Of a stretch of DNA of 48,440 bases, positions 15,419 to 24,135 are shown piece by piece (the first letter of the stretch is position 1; each line of letters begins with the position of its first letter). Location of the stretch: positions 1 to 48,440 of the forward strand of contig JANXZZ010000267.1 in the NCBI GenBank assembly GCA_025355245.1. Reading direction: 5' to 3'. The position numbers were made by a program, and so were the translations under genes. Source of the stretch: Pseudomonadota bacterium. GTDB lineage: Bacteria > Pseudomonadota > Gammaproteobacteria > Steroidobacterales > Steroidobacteraceae. A model generated the notes under the pieces. It saw nothing but the letters and a program-made list of their open reading frames with translations. It had not been told where the DNA came from and did no database searches.

Positions 15419-18400
15419 TCAACGACCCTGCACCGCACCGAGCGCAGCAGCGCCGTGCGCCTTCAGGAGCGCATCGAACGCCGGCACGTCCGCGGCGACG
15501 ATACTCTGCCACCTCGTGACCTCGCGGCCGAGCTCGCCGTGCAGGTACTCGAACACCTGCCGCTGCGGCTCCGTGGGACCGAAGTCACCGAAGTCGAGAG
15601 TCCCTGCGAACGTGTCGTACTGCTCGTTCAGCATGTTCGGATAGCGCAGGTTGTCCTCGGATGCCGCCATCTTCACCTGCACGAGGCGCGCCTCAATCGG
15701 CGCGAGCTTCGCGACCAGCGCGACGGCAGCCTCGACGAGGGGCTTCGCCGGCGCGGAGGAACCGTGCCACTTGCCGATCAGCTCGAGGCGTGAGCGCACG
15801 TCGCGCAGCTGGTTCACCGTTCGGTGCAGTGTCTCGATGTCGGCCTCGGTCTTGAGCTCGAGCTCCGTCAGCGCGGCGAGCTCGCCGTCCGACACCTGCC
15901 CCTTGAGCCGAGGATCGAGCACGACGTCGAGCGGGGCGGTCTGGCTGGCGCCGCTCACGGTCAGTCGGACCTGGTAGTGACCCGGCGCCACGATCGGCCC
16001 GCGCGGTCCGTCGTCGCTGTAGAACGCGCCCGGAATCTTGACCGGGTCGTCGTAGCGGAAGTCCCACGCGAAGCGATTGGCGCCGGCCTCGTCGGGGATC
16101 TCGTCGGCGGGCTTCTCGCGGTCGGTCCACTCGGCCGGCTGCTCGAATTGATCCTTGGGCTTGTGGTTCGAGAAGTGCCGGATGAGCTTGCCGTCCGCGC
16201 TGAGGAAATCGAGCGTGATCTCCTCGTGTTCGGCGGGCTTCTTCGCCAGCACGTAGTCGATGACGGCACCGGGCGGCGGGTTGTCGCCGACCGGCAAGCG
16301 CCGCTCGACCTGCTGCGGAATGTGCAGGCGAATGGCGCTCGCCGGACGAAACAGGTGGAAGTCGCCCGTCGCAATGCCGTCGGCCGCCTGCCGCAGCGGC
16401 GACAGGTCGTCGAGGATCCAGAACGAGCGCCCGTGCGTCGCGGCGACGAGGTCGTTGTCCTTGATGGCGAGATCGTGTACCGGCACTGTCGGCAGATTCA
16501 GCTGCAGCGGTTGCCAGTGCGCGCCGTCGTCGACCGACACGTAGACGCCCAGCTCGGTGCCCGCGTAAAGGAGCCCCTTGCGCGTCGGATCCTCGCGCAC
16601 CGCGCGCACGTAGGCGCCGTCCGGGATGCCGGTCACGATGCGCGTCCACGTCTTGCCCGAATCGTGGGTCCGGTAGATGAGCGGCTTCACGTCATCAAGC
16701 TTGTGACGATCGATGGCCGCGTAGGCGGAGGCGGCATCGTGAGGCGAAGCCTCGATCAGGCTCACCATGCTCCACGCCGGCATGTCCTTCGGCGTCACGT
16801 TGTCCCAGTGGCCACCGTCATCGTGCGTTAAATGGATGAGGCCATCGTCGGTTCCCGCCCACAGCAGCCCCTGCTGCTTCGGCGACTCGGCAAGCGTGAA
16901 CACGGTGTCGTAGTACTCGACCGCCGTGATGTCGAGCGTGATCGGGCCGCCGGAGGGCGCCTGCTTGCTCTTGTCGTTCTTCGTGAGGTCCGGGCTGATG
17001 CGCTTCCAGCTCTTGCCCTGATCGATGCTGCGCAGCACAAACTGCGCGGCCGTGTACAGCACGTTCGAATCGTGGTGCGACACGAACAGGGGCTCGGTCC
17101 ATTGCAGGCGGTACTCGAGGTGCTCGGCACCGTTGCCGGAAACGTCGAGCGGATAGACCGACACGTCCCGGAAGTTGTTGGTGCGGTGGTCGTAGCGGGT
17201 CATCTGGCCGCTGTCGGAGTTCGCGTAGATGATCTCCGGATCCTTGGGATCGGGCGCAATGTAGCCGCTCTCGCCGCCGCCGACCGGAAACCAGGCCTGG
17301 CGGCCGATCACGCCGTCGTCGTCGCGGCTCGCGATGCCGATCGTCGAGTTGTCCTGCTGGGCACCGTACACCCGGTACGGCCAGTGGTTGTCGACGGCGA
17401 CGTGGTAGAACTGCGCCGTCGGCTGGTTGTAGGGCGCCGTCCACGCCTTGCCGCCGTCCATCGAGATGCTGGCGCCGCCATCGCTGCCGTTGATCAGGCG
17501 CTTCGGATTCCTAGGGTCGATCCACAGCGCATGGTGGTCGCCGTGCGGCGCCGGCATCAGCTCGAATGACTTGCCACCGTCGGCGGAGCGGAACGCGCCC
17601 GTGTTCATGATGTAGACGACGTCCGGCGAGACTGGGTCGGCGAACACGTGGCTGTAGTACCAGGCGCGCTGCCGGAAGCGGTGGTCGGAGTTGACCCGCG
17701 ACCAGGAGCCACCACCGTCGTCCGAGCGAAACAGGCCGCCTTCCTCCGCCTCGATCATCGCGTAGACGCGCCCGGAGCCGCCGCCGGCAACCGAGACACC
17801 GATGCGACCGAGGATCCCCGCCGGCAAGCCGTGGCCCTCGAGGTGCGTCCAGGTGAGTCCCGCGTCGGTCGACCGGTAGAGGCCGGAGCCGGGGCCGCCG
17901 CTCGAGAAGTACCAGGGCTGGCGCCGCATCTGCCAGAGCGATGCGTACACGACGTTCGGATTGTCCGGATCGAAGACGACGTCGATGGCGCCCGTGTCGC
18001 GATCCTTGAACAGGACCCGGCTCCAGGTGCGGCCGCCGTCCGCCGTGCGGAACACGCCGCGCTCGTCGTTGGGGCCGAAGGCGTGGCCGAGTGCCGCGAC
18101 GAGCGCGATGTCCGGGTTCTTCGGATGGACGATGACCGCGCCGATGTGGCGAGTGTCCTTGAGGCCGACGTTCGTCCAGGTACGGCCCGCATCGACCGAC
18201 TTGTAGACGCCGTCACCGTAGGTGATGTTGCCGCGCGTGCAGGCTTCGCCCGTGCCGACGTAGAGGACGTTGTGGTCGGAGTCCGCGACCGCGATCGCGC
18301 CGATCGAGGCGATCTTCTGTCCGTCGAAGACCGGCTTCCAGAGGTTGCCGGCGTCGGTGCTCTTCCAGACGCCGCCCGCGACGCCACCGAAGTACCAGGT

Positions 18401-18574
18401 CGCCGCGTCGCCGGGGACGCCGCTCACCGCGATCACGCGTCCGCCGCGGAACGGGCCGATCTGCCGCCATTTCATGCCCCCGAGCAGGGCAGGATTCACT
18501 TCGGCGAGCGCCGGGGTGACGCCGAGGAGCACGAGCGGCAGCAGCAGCGCGAACAGTCGGCTACGGGAAATCAT
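15419..18574 (-). CDS. Large secreted BNR/Asp-box (sortilin-VPS10-like) beta-propeller protein
   Basis: 1051 residues. ATG 18574 gives a clean signal peptide, MISRSRLFALLLPLVLLGV...ALA; an upstream in-frame start at 18655 would bury it. The mature protein begins with MKWRQIGPFRGGRV. It carries many Asp-box repeats of the form S-x-D-x-G-x-T-W (for example SVDAGRTWTNV, TADGGRTWSRV, SVDDGAHWQPL), forming one or two propellers over residues of about 30-720. A beta-sandwich-like segment and a helical C-terminal region follow. Such proteins are annotated as exo-alpha-sialidase/glycosyl hydrolase-like, but the catalytic activity is unproven. It converges on the DUF3830 gene. Confidence 0.88.
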   Translation of the reverse strand: MISRSRLFALLLPLVLLGVTPALAEVNPALLGGMKWRQIGPFRGGRVIAVSGVPGDAATWYFGGVAGGVWKSTDAGNLWKPVFDGQKIASIGAIAVADSDHNVLYVGTGEACTRGNITYGDGVYKSVDAGRTWTNVGLKDTRHIGAVIVHPKNPDIALVAALGHAFGPNDERGVFRTADGGRTWSRVLFKDRDTGAIDVVFDPDNPNVVYASLWQMRRQPWYFSSGGPGSGLYRSTDAGLTWTHLEGHGLPAGILGRIGVSVAGGGSGRVYAMIEAEEGGLFRSDDGGGSWSRVNSDHRFRQRAWYYSHVFADPVSPDVVYIMNTGAFRSADGGKSFELMPAPHGDHHALWIDPRNPKRLINGSDGGASISMDGGKAWTAPYNQPTAQFYHVAVDNHWPYRVYGAQQDNSTIGIASRDDDGVIGRQAWFPVGGGESGYIAPDPKDPEIIYANSDSGQMTRYDHRTNNFRDVSVYPLDVSGNGAEHLEYRLQWTEPLFVSHHDSNVLYTAAQFVLRSIDQGKSWKRISPDLTKNDKSKQAPSGGPITLDITAVEYYDTVFTLAESPKQQGLLWAGTDDGLIHLTHDDGGHWDNVTPKDMPAWSMVSLIEASPHDAASAYAAIDRHKLDDVKPLIYRTHDSGKTWTRIVTGIPDGAYVRAVREDPTRKGLLYAGTELGVYVSVDDGAHWQPLQLNLPTVPVHDLAIKDNDLVAATHGRSFWILDDLSPLRQAADGIATGDFHLFRPASAIRLHIPQQVERRLPVGDNPPPGAVIDYVLAKKPAEHEEITLDFLSADGKLIRHFSNHKPKDQFEQPAEWTDREKPADEIPDEAGANRFAWDFRYDDPVKIPGAFYSDDGPRGPIVAPGHYQVRLTVSGASQTAPLDVVLDPRLKGQVSDGELAALTELELKTEADIETLHRTVNQLRDVRSRLELIGKWHGSSAPAKPLVEAAVALVAKLAPIEARLVQVKMAASEDNLRYPNMLNEQYDTFAGTLDFGDFGPTEPQRQVFEYLHGELGREVTRWQSIVAADVPAFDALLKAHGAAALGAVQGR

Positions 18575-18976
18575 AAGTCGCGTCCTTCGGGTGCCGGATT
18601 CGGAGACCGCGAAGTCTACGACAACCCGGGCAACATGCCACGGCACCCGAGCCAAGCTCCCGATGCGGCGAGGTACCGTGTTTGGGCGAGCCGAGGGCGC
18701 CGGGGAGCGTGCAGCGGAACTGCCGGAAAGCCCTAACGACGAACCTGCGTTGCGAGCCGGTCGATCGAACGGTTGCGATGCGCTGACGCGGGACGGCTCT
18801 GCCTGCGAGACGCCCGGATCGCGCCGCGGCGGCCCCGGATCTTCGCGATTCGACCGTCGGCCGACCCCGGAGCCACTGGGGCTTGGTTCGAGTCGCCCTC
18901 GTGTGCCAAAGTACCGCGGTCATCGATGAGACTGTGGGTCCGTAATTTCTAATGTTTCTCAAGGACTTACGATCGG
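18575..18976. other. About 400 bases without a recognisable gene
   Basis: Divergent intergenic region between the BNR protein and the ABC-importer operon. No frame resembles a known protein. The only clear signals are the -10-like TATACT just to its right and an A/T-richer patch at about 18940-18985. Confidence 0.5.
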
Positions 18977-18982
18977 TATACT
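18977..18982 (+). promoter_or_regulatory. Candidate -10 box TATACT of the ABC-importer operon
   Basis: TATACT (five of six to TATAAT) ends 54 bases before the start of the substrate-binding protein. It lies in the only A/T-rich patch of this intergenic region. The -35 is unclear. Confidence 0.35.
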
Positions 18983-19036
18983 CAGGCAAGCCCGCCGCGA
19001 CTCGCCAATGCCTTGAACCCTGCCGAACCGGTCGCC

Positions 19037-20083
19037 ATGATGCCTCGCCCTGACCCCCGTCACTTCCTCCGACGCCGGCTACTGCTTAAAGGTGTTCTCG
19101 GCGCGGCGCTGCCCGGGACCCTGCTGTCGTGCTCGTCGGAATCGAAGCACGCGGCGCTCGTCGTCGGTGGCCTGCCGGTTACCTGCAATTTGACGCTCCC
19201 GATCGCCTGCGTTGCGCGAGCCGCTGCCAACAACGCGGGCCCTGCCGCGGGCCCGCGCTTCGACTACGAGTACAGCAAGTACAACGGCTGGCCGGAGGTC
19301 AAGGAATCACTGATGACCGGACGAATCCAGGCCGCGTTCATGCTGGCGCCGCTCGTCATGGACCTGTCCGACCGCAAGATTCCGATCAAGATCGTCTCAC
19401 TCGGCCACCGCTCGGGCGCCGTGATCATGGTCCGCAGCGACTCCCCTTACGAGCACTTCCGCCAGCTCGAAGGGAAGCGAATCGCGATCCCGAGCCGTTT
19501 CGCCGTGGATTTTCTGTTTCTGAGGAAGATGCTGGCCCAAGAGGGCATGACGCCGGCCGACGTCACGATCGTGGAGATGGCGCCTCCCGACATGCCGGCG
19601 GCGCTCTATGCCAAAGCTGTCGACGCCTACTGTACGGGCGAGCCATTCGGAGCCGCCGCCCAGAGCGCCGGCTACGCGCGCACTCTGCGCATGACTCGCG
19701 ACGAATGGCGAAACTACATCTGTTGCGTGCTAACCGTGCGCGAGGAACTCATCCGGGACAACCGGCCTCTCGTTCAGGATCTCGTGAATCACGTGATGGG
19801 CGCCGGCGTCTGGCTTGATGCGGACAGGGAAAACCGCAAGAAGGCGGTCGCCATTGCCGCCGGGAAGAGGTTCTTCAACCAGGACCCCAACATCATCCAG
19901 TTCGTGATGGACCACCCGACCGATCGCGTGACCTATGGCGACCTGCGCATGATTCGCGGCGAATTCGACGAGCTCATGCAGCTGTCCGTCGAGGCCGGGA
20001 CCATCAAGCACCCGATCGCATTCGAGAGTTACGTGGATGAGAGCTTCGCGAAGGTCGCCAAGCCCGCTACTATCTTGCTCTGA
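19037..20083 (+). CDS. ABC importer substrate-binding lipoprotein, NrtA/TauA-like
   Basis: About 348 residues. ATG 19037 (or 19040) gives a twin-arginine-like signal FLRRRLLLKGVLG ending in a lipobox LLSC (Cys32), so the protein is probably exported folded and lipid-anchored. The body is of the NMT1/NrtA class: GWPEVKESLMTGRIQAAFM, LEGKRIAIPSRFAVDFLFLR, AVDAYCTGEPFGAAAQ and NYICCVLTVREE. Relatives bind nitrate, bicarbonate, taurine, sulfonates or pyrimidine precursors. It opens a co-directional set with SCO1, cupredoxin, permease and ATPase genes, and the next gene follows after 14 bases. The ligand is unknown. Confidence 0.88.
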   Translation: MMPRPDPRHFLRRRLLLKGVLGAALPGTLLSCSSESKHAALVVGGLPVTCNLTLPIACVARAAANNAGPAAGPRFDYEYSKYNGWPEVKESLMTGRIQAAFMLAPLVMDLSDRKIPIKIVSLGHRSGAVIMVRSDSPYEHFRQLEGKRIAIPSRFAVDFLFLRKMLAQEGMTPADVTIVEMAPPDMPAALYAKAVDAYCTGEPFGAAAQSAGYARTLRMTRDEWRNYICCVLTVREELIRDNRPLVQDLVNHVMGAGVWLDADRENRKKAVAIAAGKRFFNQDPNIIQFVMDHPTDRVTYGDLRMIRGEFDELMQLSVEAGTIKHPIAFESYVDESFAKVAKPATILL

Positions 20084-20097
20084 CCGGGGAGCCGATC

Positions 20098-20679
20098 GTG
20101 CTTCGTCCACTCGTGCTTTCGATATCGCTGCTTCTCTCAGGAAGCCTGAGCGCGGCTTCGCAAAGCACGGACCTCATCGCCGGCGTATTCGAACCGGCAC
20201 GGCTTGCACCCGACTTCTCCCTGCGCGGATCGGACGGCGCCGAACTCAAGCTAAGCCACTATCGCGGCAAGGTCGTCCTGCTGGCATTCGGCTACACGTC
20301 CTGCACCGAGGTCTGTCCGATAACGCTCGCGGTGCTGGCGGCGGCGCGCAAGAAGCTCGGGCCCAGTGCTGATGGAATGCAGGTCGTTTACGTCACCGTC
20401 GATCCCAAACGGGATACGGTGGAGCGCATGCGGACCTACATGTCGGCCTTCGATCCGAGCTTTGTCGGCGGTACGGGCACCGCGACGGAGCTGGCTGCCG
20501 TGCGCACGAACTACGGGATATCGGTCAGCAAGGAAATGCCGTTTCCGGGTGGCTACGCGCTCAGTCATTCCTCGTACATCTACCTTGTCGATCGGCACGG
20601 GGCGCTGCGCGCCCTGATGCCGTACGGGCACAGCGCGGATGATTTCGCGCACGACGTGCGCATCCTGCTAAACCAGTAG
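20098..20679 (+). CDS. SCO1/SenC-family thioredoxin-fold copper protein
   Basis: 193 residues from GTG 20098, with a signal peptide (MLRPLVLSISLLLSGSLSAA). Copper ligands of the family are all present: Cys69 and Cys73 in GYTSCTEVCP and His157 in YALSHSSY, plus the VTVDPKRDT segment. SCO proteins deliver copper to the CuA site of cytochrome oxidase or act as periplasmic thiol-redox proteins. Here no oxidase gene is nearby; the gene lies between an ABC substrate-binding protein and a cupredoxin. A role in loading that cupredoxin is a reasonable inference. Confidence 0.93.
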   Translation: MLRPLVLSISLLLSGSLSAASQSTDLIAGVFEPARLAPDFSLRGSDGAELKLSHYRGKVVLLAFGYTSCTEVCPITLAVLAAARKKLGPSADGMQVVYVTVDPKRDTVERMRTYMSAFDPSFVGGTGTATELAAVRTNYGISVSKEMPFPGGYALSHSSYIYLVDRHGALRALMPYGHSADDFAHDVRILLNQ

Positions 20680-20686
20680 GTGTCCA

Positions 20687-21142
20687 TTGCGTTCCCGGCA
20701 ATCGGGCCTGCTGGCCGCACGATGCATTCGTTGGGCAGGCACTGTGCTCGCGGTCGGCGCCGCCGCCGTGACCCTGTGGGCGGCGTTCGCGCCGATCCGG
20801 TCGGCGTCGCGGGACGTGGTTTTCGAGATTCCGCGGGGTACGTGGGCGCGCCGGATGGCGGGGAACAAGCTCGAGATCCTGCCGTCGCAGATCCGCCTCA
20901 CGCTCGGACTCAGCGACATCCTGGTGCTCCGGAACCAGGACGACGTGCCACAGGTGTTCGGACCGACGCTGATGATGCCGGGGCAGAGTTTTCGGTTACC
21001 CTTCGCGGTCGCCTCGGAATATCAGTTCGCGTGCACGGCACACGCGAGCGGGCAGATGACGGTGATCGTTGACCCGCGGCCGGAAACCGCGTGGACGAGA
21101 TTGATATGGCGCCTAAGAGCGGCCAAGGAGCACATCGGGTGA
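20687..21142 (+). CDS. Membrane-anchored cupredoxin-like protein
   Basis: 151 residues from TTG 20687, seven bases after the SCO stop with GTAGGTG upstream. One N-terminal helix (about 15-35) anchors it with the domain in the periplasm. The cupredoxin end is clear: QFACTAHASGQMTVIV gives Cys116, His119 and Met124 of a type-1 copper loop. The upstream position that usually supplies the first His reads NQDDVPQVFG, with Gln89. The site may therefore be altered or copper-free. Its stop overlaps the permease start as GTGA. Resembles the periplasmic domain of oxidase subunit II only in fold. Confidence 0.75.
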   Translation: MRSRQSGLLAARCIRWAGTVLAVGAAAVTLWAAFAPIRSASRDVVFEIPRGTWARRMAGNKLEILPSQIRLTLGLSDILVLRNQDDVPQVFGPTLMMPGQSFRLPFAVASEYQFACTAHASGQMTVIVDPRPETAWTRLIWRLRAAKEHIG

Positions 21143-21918
21143 CGACGAGACGCGCGACCGGGTCGATCCTGCGGCAAGTGGTGCCGGCTGTGATCGTAAT
21201 TCTCACGCTGGTTGCGGTCTGGTGGCTGCTGGTCGTGGTTACGAACAGCGTGATATTCCCGACGCCGTGGCAGGTCGTGACGGGCACCGTGGAACTCGCC
21301 GAAGATGGCACGCTCTGGTCGGATATCGCGGCCTCGCTGATGCGCGTGGGCGTCGGCTTCGGCCTGGCGGTCGCGGTGGCGGTACCGCTCGGACTCTGGA
21401 TGGGGTGGGTGAAAGGCGCGTTCACGACGTTCAACCCGATCTTCCAGATGCTTAGGCCTATTTCCCCGATCGCGTGGATTCCGATCGCGATCCTCTGGTT
21501 CGGCGTCGGCGATGCCTCGCCGATATTCCTTATCTTCATGGCGTCAGTGTTCCCGATGGTCGTGCAGACGACCGCTGGCGTGCATACGATCGAGCGGCGC
21601 TATCTGCGCGCGGCCGCGAACTTCGGCGTCTCGCGCGCGACCTTGTTCCGCCGGGTCGTCATTCCGGCGGTCTTGCCGCAGATCATCGTCGGCATGCGGA
21701 TTGGCCTGGGTGTCGCGTGGCTCGTGGTGGTGGCGGCCGAGATGATCGCGCTGCGCTCGGGACTCGGGTATCTGATCATCGACTCCCGGAACGCCGGCAA
21801 CCGCTACGACCTCGTCATCGGCGGGATGGTGATCATCGGCCTGATCGGTCTTGCCCTGGACGGCGCGATGCGGCTCCTCGAGGGACTGCGAATGGTCCGG
21901 TGGCGCTATGCCCGCTAA
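21139..21918 (+). CDS. ABC transporter permease, NitT/TauT type
   Basis: 259 residues from GTG 21139, which overlaps the cupredoxin stop (GTGA). An upstream in-frame ATG at 21091 would overlap that gene by 52 bases and is less likely. About six helices, with the BPD_transp_1 EAA loop as YLRAAANFGVSRATLFRRVV. The motif SPIAWIPIAILWFGVGDASPIF is typical of SsuC/TauC/NrtB permeases. It forms the inner-membrane channel for the adjacent ATPase and binding lipoprotein. Confidence 0.93.
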   Translation: MTTRRATGSILRQVVPAVIVILTLVAVWWLLVVVTNSVIFPTPWQVVTGTVELAEDGTLWSDIAASLMRVGVGFGLAVAVAVPLGLWMGWVKGAFTTFNPIFQMLRPISPIAWIPIAILWFGVGDASPIFLIFMASVFPMVVQTTAGVHTIERRYLRAAANFGVSRATLFRRVVIPAVLPQIIVGMRIGLGVAWLVVVAAEMIALRSGLGYLIIDSRNAGNRYDLVIGGMVIIGLIGLALDGAMRLLEGLRMVRWRYAR

Positions 21919-22648
21919 AATCACAGTACGAGACCTCAAGAAGAGTTTCGACACAGACCAGGCACCTCTTCGCGTCGTCGACGGCGTGAGCTTCGAAGTT
22001 GCGGACGGAGAATTCGTCGCAATCGTCGGTCCTTCCGGTTGCGGCAAGACGACGCTGATGAACATTCTCGCGGGCTTCGATCCGCCCGACGAAGGGTACG
22101 TGTTAGTCGACGGCGCGCCGCGTCTTGGGCCGAACCCCAGGGGCGTACTGATCTCGCAACACGGCTCGGTGTTCCCGTGGCTGACGGTGCAGCAAAACCT
22201 GATGTTCGGCCTCAGCGGTCGCGACGTGCCGGACCGCGAGAAGCTCGCCGACCACTACGCCGCGATCGTCGGCTTGAATGGCTTCGAGCAGAGCTATCCC
22301 CACGAACTTTCGGGTGGCATGCTGAAGCGTGCGGAACTGGCGCGCGCGCTGGTCGTGAAGCCGGAGATTTTGTTCATGGACGAGCCGTTCTCCGCGCTCG
22401 ATGCGCTCACGAGTCTGCGCATGCGCAAGGAACTCCTGCGAATTCTGGTCGAGGAGCGTCACACGGTCGTGCTCATCACCCACGACGTGGAAGAGGCCAT
22501 CCACCTCGCCGATCGAATTTTCGTGTTGTCGGACCGGCCTACCAAGATTCGAGCGACGTTCGATGTCCCGGTCGCGCACCCGCGTAAGTTGTCGAGTGCG
22601 CCCTTGCAGGACCTCAAGGAAGCCATTCTTCGCGAGCTCGGTGTCTAG
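21908..22648 (+). CDS. ABC transporter ATP-binding protein, NitT/TauT type
   Basis: 246 residues from ATG 21908, overlapping the permease end by 11 bases. Walker A GPSGCGKTT (41-49), Q-loop ISQHGSVFPW, signature LSGGM (134-138; Met in place of the common Gln), Walker B ILFMDEP and switch His in LITHDVEEAIHLADR. It powers import with the permease and substrate-binding lipoprotein upstream. All catalytic motifs are intact. Confidence 0.94.
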   Translation: MPAKITVRDLKKSFDTDQAPLRVVDGVSFEVADGEFVAIVGPSGCGKTTLMNILAGFDPPDEGYVLVDGAPRLGPNPRGVLISQHGSVFPWLTVQQNLMFGLSGRDVPDREKLADHYAAIVGLNGFEQSYPHELSGGMLKRAELARALVVKPEILFMDEPFSALDALTSLRMRKELLRILVEERHTVVLITHDVEEAIHLADRIFVLSDRPTKIRATFDVPVAHPRKLSSAPLQDLKEAILRELGV

Positions 22649-22784
22649 TCGCAGGTCGCCAGATTCGCCGCGCGACCGGACGTCGTGGAGAGAAGCGCAC
22701 AGCGACCGCCGGTCGCTGCCCGATGTCTCCCCCACGGCCCACGGCAGGAACGCTTCGTATACCCAAACCGCGGCGGAGAGCACG

Positions 22785-24026
22785 ATGACTGCCACCGAAC
22801 ATCAACCTGGACGCTCCGCACCCGCGGTTGACTTGGAGGGCCTCGTCCGCCGCCATTCCGTGGGCCATGCACTCGCGCGTGAATTCTATTCGGATCCGCA
22901 GATCTTCGAGCACGACATGGATCGAGTCTTGCTCCGGCACTGGTTCTGCGCCGGGCACGCCAGCAGTCTGCCGACGCCGGGCGACTTCCTGGTCGTCGAG
23001 CTCGGTTCGGAATCGGTGATCATCGTTCGCACCCAGGACGAAACGATCAGGGCGCTCGTGAACGTGTGCCGACACCGCGGATCGCGCATCTGCACGACGC
23101 GGTCGGGGCGGGTGCCCGCCGGTCGCCTCACGTGTCCCTACCATGCGTGGTCATACGACCTGGATGGGCGGCTCAGGGTCGCCCGACAGATGCCCGAGTC
23201 GTTCGAGCACGATCGGGTCGGGTTGAGGTCACTCGCGGTGCGAGTCGTGGAAGGCCTGGTGTTCACGACGTTTGCCGAGCATCCGCTCGATTTCACGCCG
23301 GCGGAGCAAGCACTGTCGCGGGCCGCGCGCGTGCACGGCTGGGCCAAGGCCAAGGTTGTGCACCGCGAACTGTATTCGATCAAGGCCAACTGGAAGCTCG
23401 CCGTCGAGAACTACATGGAGTGCTATCACTGTCAGCCTGCTCACCCGGACTTCTCGAGACAGCACGTCTACGCGCGCCCGGCGCGGCAGGCCGAGGCTCT
23501 CGAGCGGGCGGGTCGGTGTCGGGCGGAAGCGCTTGGCATATTCTTGGCCGACGTCGACCTTTACGGTTGCGCCGCGAACCCCGGCAGCGAATCGGTATCC
23601 GTATTTCGCAGCGCCCTGCACGAAGGCGTCGCCAGCGCGACGCCCGACGGCAGGCCGATCGCACGGCTGATGGGCGACTTCTCCGATCATGACGGGAATT
23701 CGACTTACTTCGACATCGGCCCGCTCAGCGATTTTCTCGCGTATGCGGACCACGGCATCATCTATCGCTTCGTTCCCAGAGCCGCGCAGCACACGGAAAT
23801 GGAGGTGCTCTGGCTCGTGCACGAAGACGCCGTGGAGGGGACGGATTACGACGTTGAGCGACTGACGTGGCTCTGGAAGACCACCAGCATCCAGGACAAA
23901 AGGATCGTCGAGTTGAACCAGGCCGGGGTGAATTCGCGCTTCTTTGAACCGGGGCCCTATTCCCTGCAGGAAGCCTATGCGAGACGATTCGTCGATTGGT
24001 ATTTAAGCGAGATGGCGGCGGCGTGA
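22785..24026 (+). CDS. Rieske non-haem iron oxygenase, alpha subunit
   Basis: 413 residues. The Rieske [2Fe-2S] site is Cys95-x-His97 (CRHRGS) and Cys117-x2-His120 (CPYHAW). The mononuclear iron site is His215 and His220 in NYMECYHCQPAHPDF with Asp371 in SIQDKRIVE as third ligand. It is of the aromatic ring-hydroxylating/quaternary-amine (GbcA-, CntA-like) class and needs a separate reductase, not seen nearby. ATG 22785 is 136 bases after the ATPase stop on the same strand. The oxygenase could act on whatever the importer brings in; that link is inference. Confidence 0.9.
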   Translation: MTATEHQPGRSAPAVDLEGLVRRHSVGHALAREFYSDPQIFEHDMDRVLLRHWFCAGHASSLPTPGDFLVVELGSESVIIVRTQDETIRALVNVCRHRGSRICTTRSGRVPAGRLTCPYHAWSYDLDGRLRVARQMPESFEHDRVGLRSLAVRVVEGLVFTTFAEHPLDFTPAEQALSRAARVHGWAKAKVVHRELYSIKANWKLAVENYMECYHCQPAHPDFSRQHVYARPARQAEALERAGRCRAEALGIFLADVDLYGCAANPGSESVSVFRSALHEGVASATPDGRPIARLMGDFSDHDGNSTYFDIGPLSDFLAYADHGIIYRFVPRAAQHTEMEVLWLVHEDAVEGTDYDVERLTWLWKTTSIQDKRIVELNQAGVNSRFFEPGPYSLQEAYARRFVDWYLSEMAAA

Positions 24027-24044
24027 GGCAGACCAGCCGCTGGG

Positions 24045-24081
24045 TCCTCCGGGCGTTGTCGCGTTCGCCGTACCGGGAGGA
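24045..24081. terminator. Imperfect hairpin between convergent genes
   Basis: TCCTCCGGG (24045-24053) and CCGGGAGGA (24073-24081) can pair with one mismatch around a 19-base loop, between the convergent Rieske and adaptor genes. No T-run follows, so terminator function is doubtful. Confidence 0.25.
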
Positions 24082-24135
24082 CTCCTAGATGTACGGAGGC
24101 TGTTTAACCGGCGGCGCCGCGGACGGGTCAACAGT

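Noticed and set aside
15824-18736. Long plus-strand open frames (245-362 codons) opposite the BNR protein
   Set aside because: Low-complexity Arg/Val/Asp-rich mirror translations of a repeat-rich gene; the minus-strand product has a signal peptide and clear Asp-box repeats.
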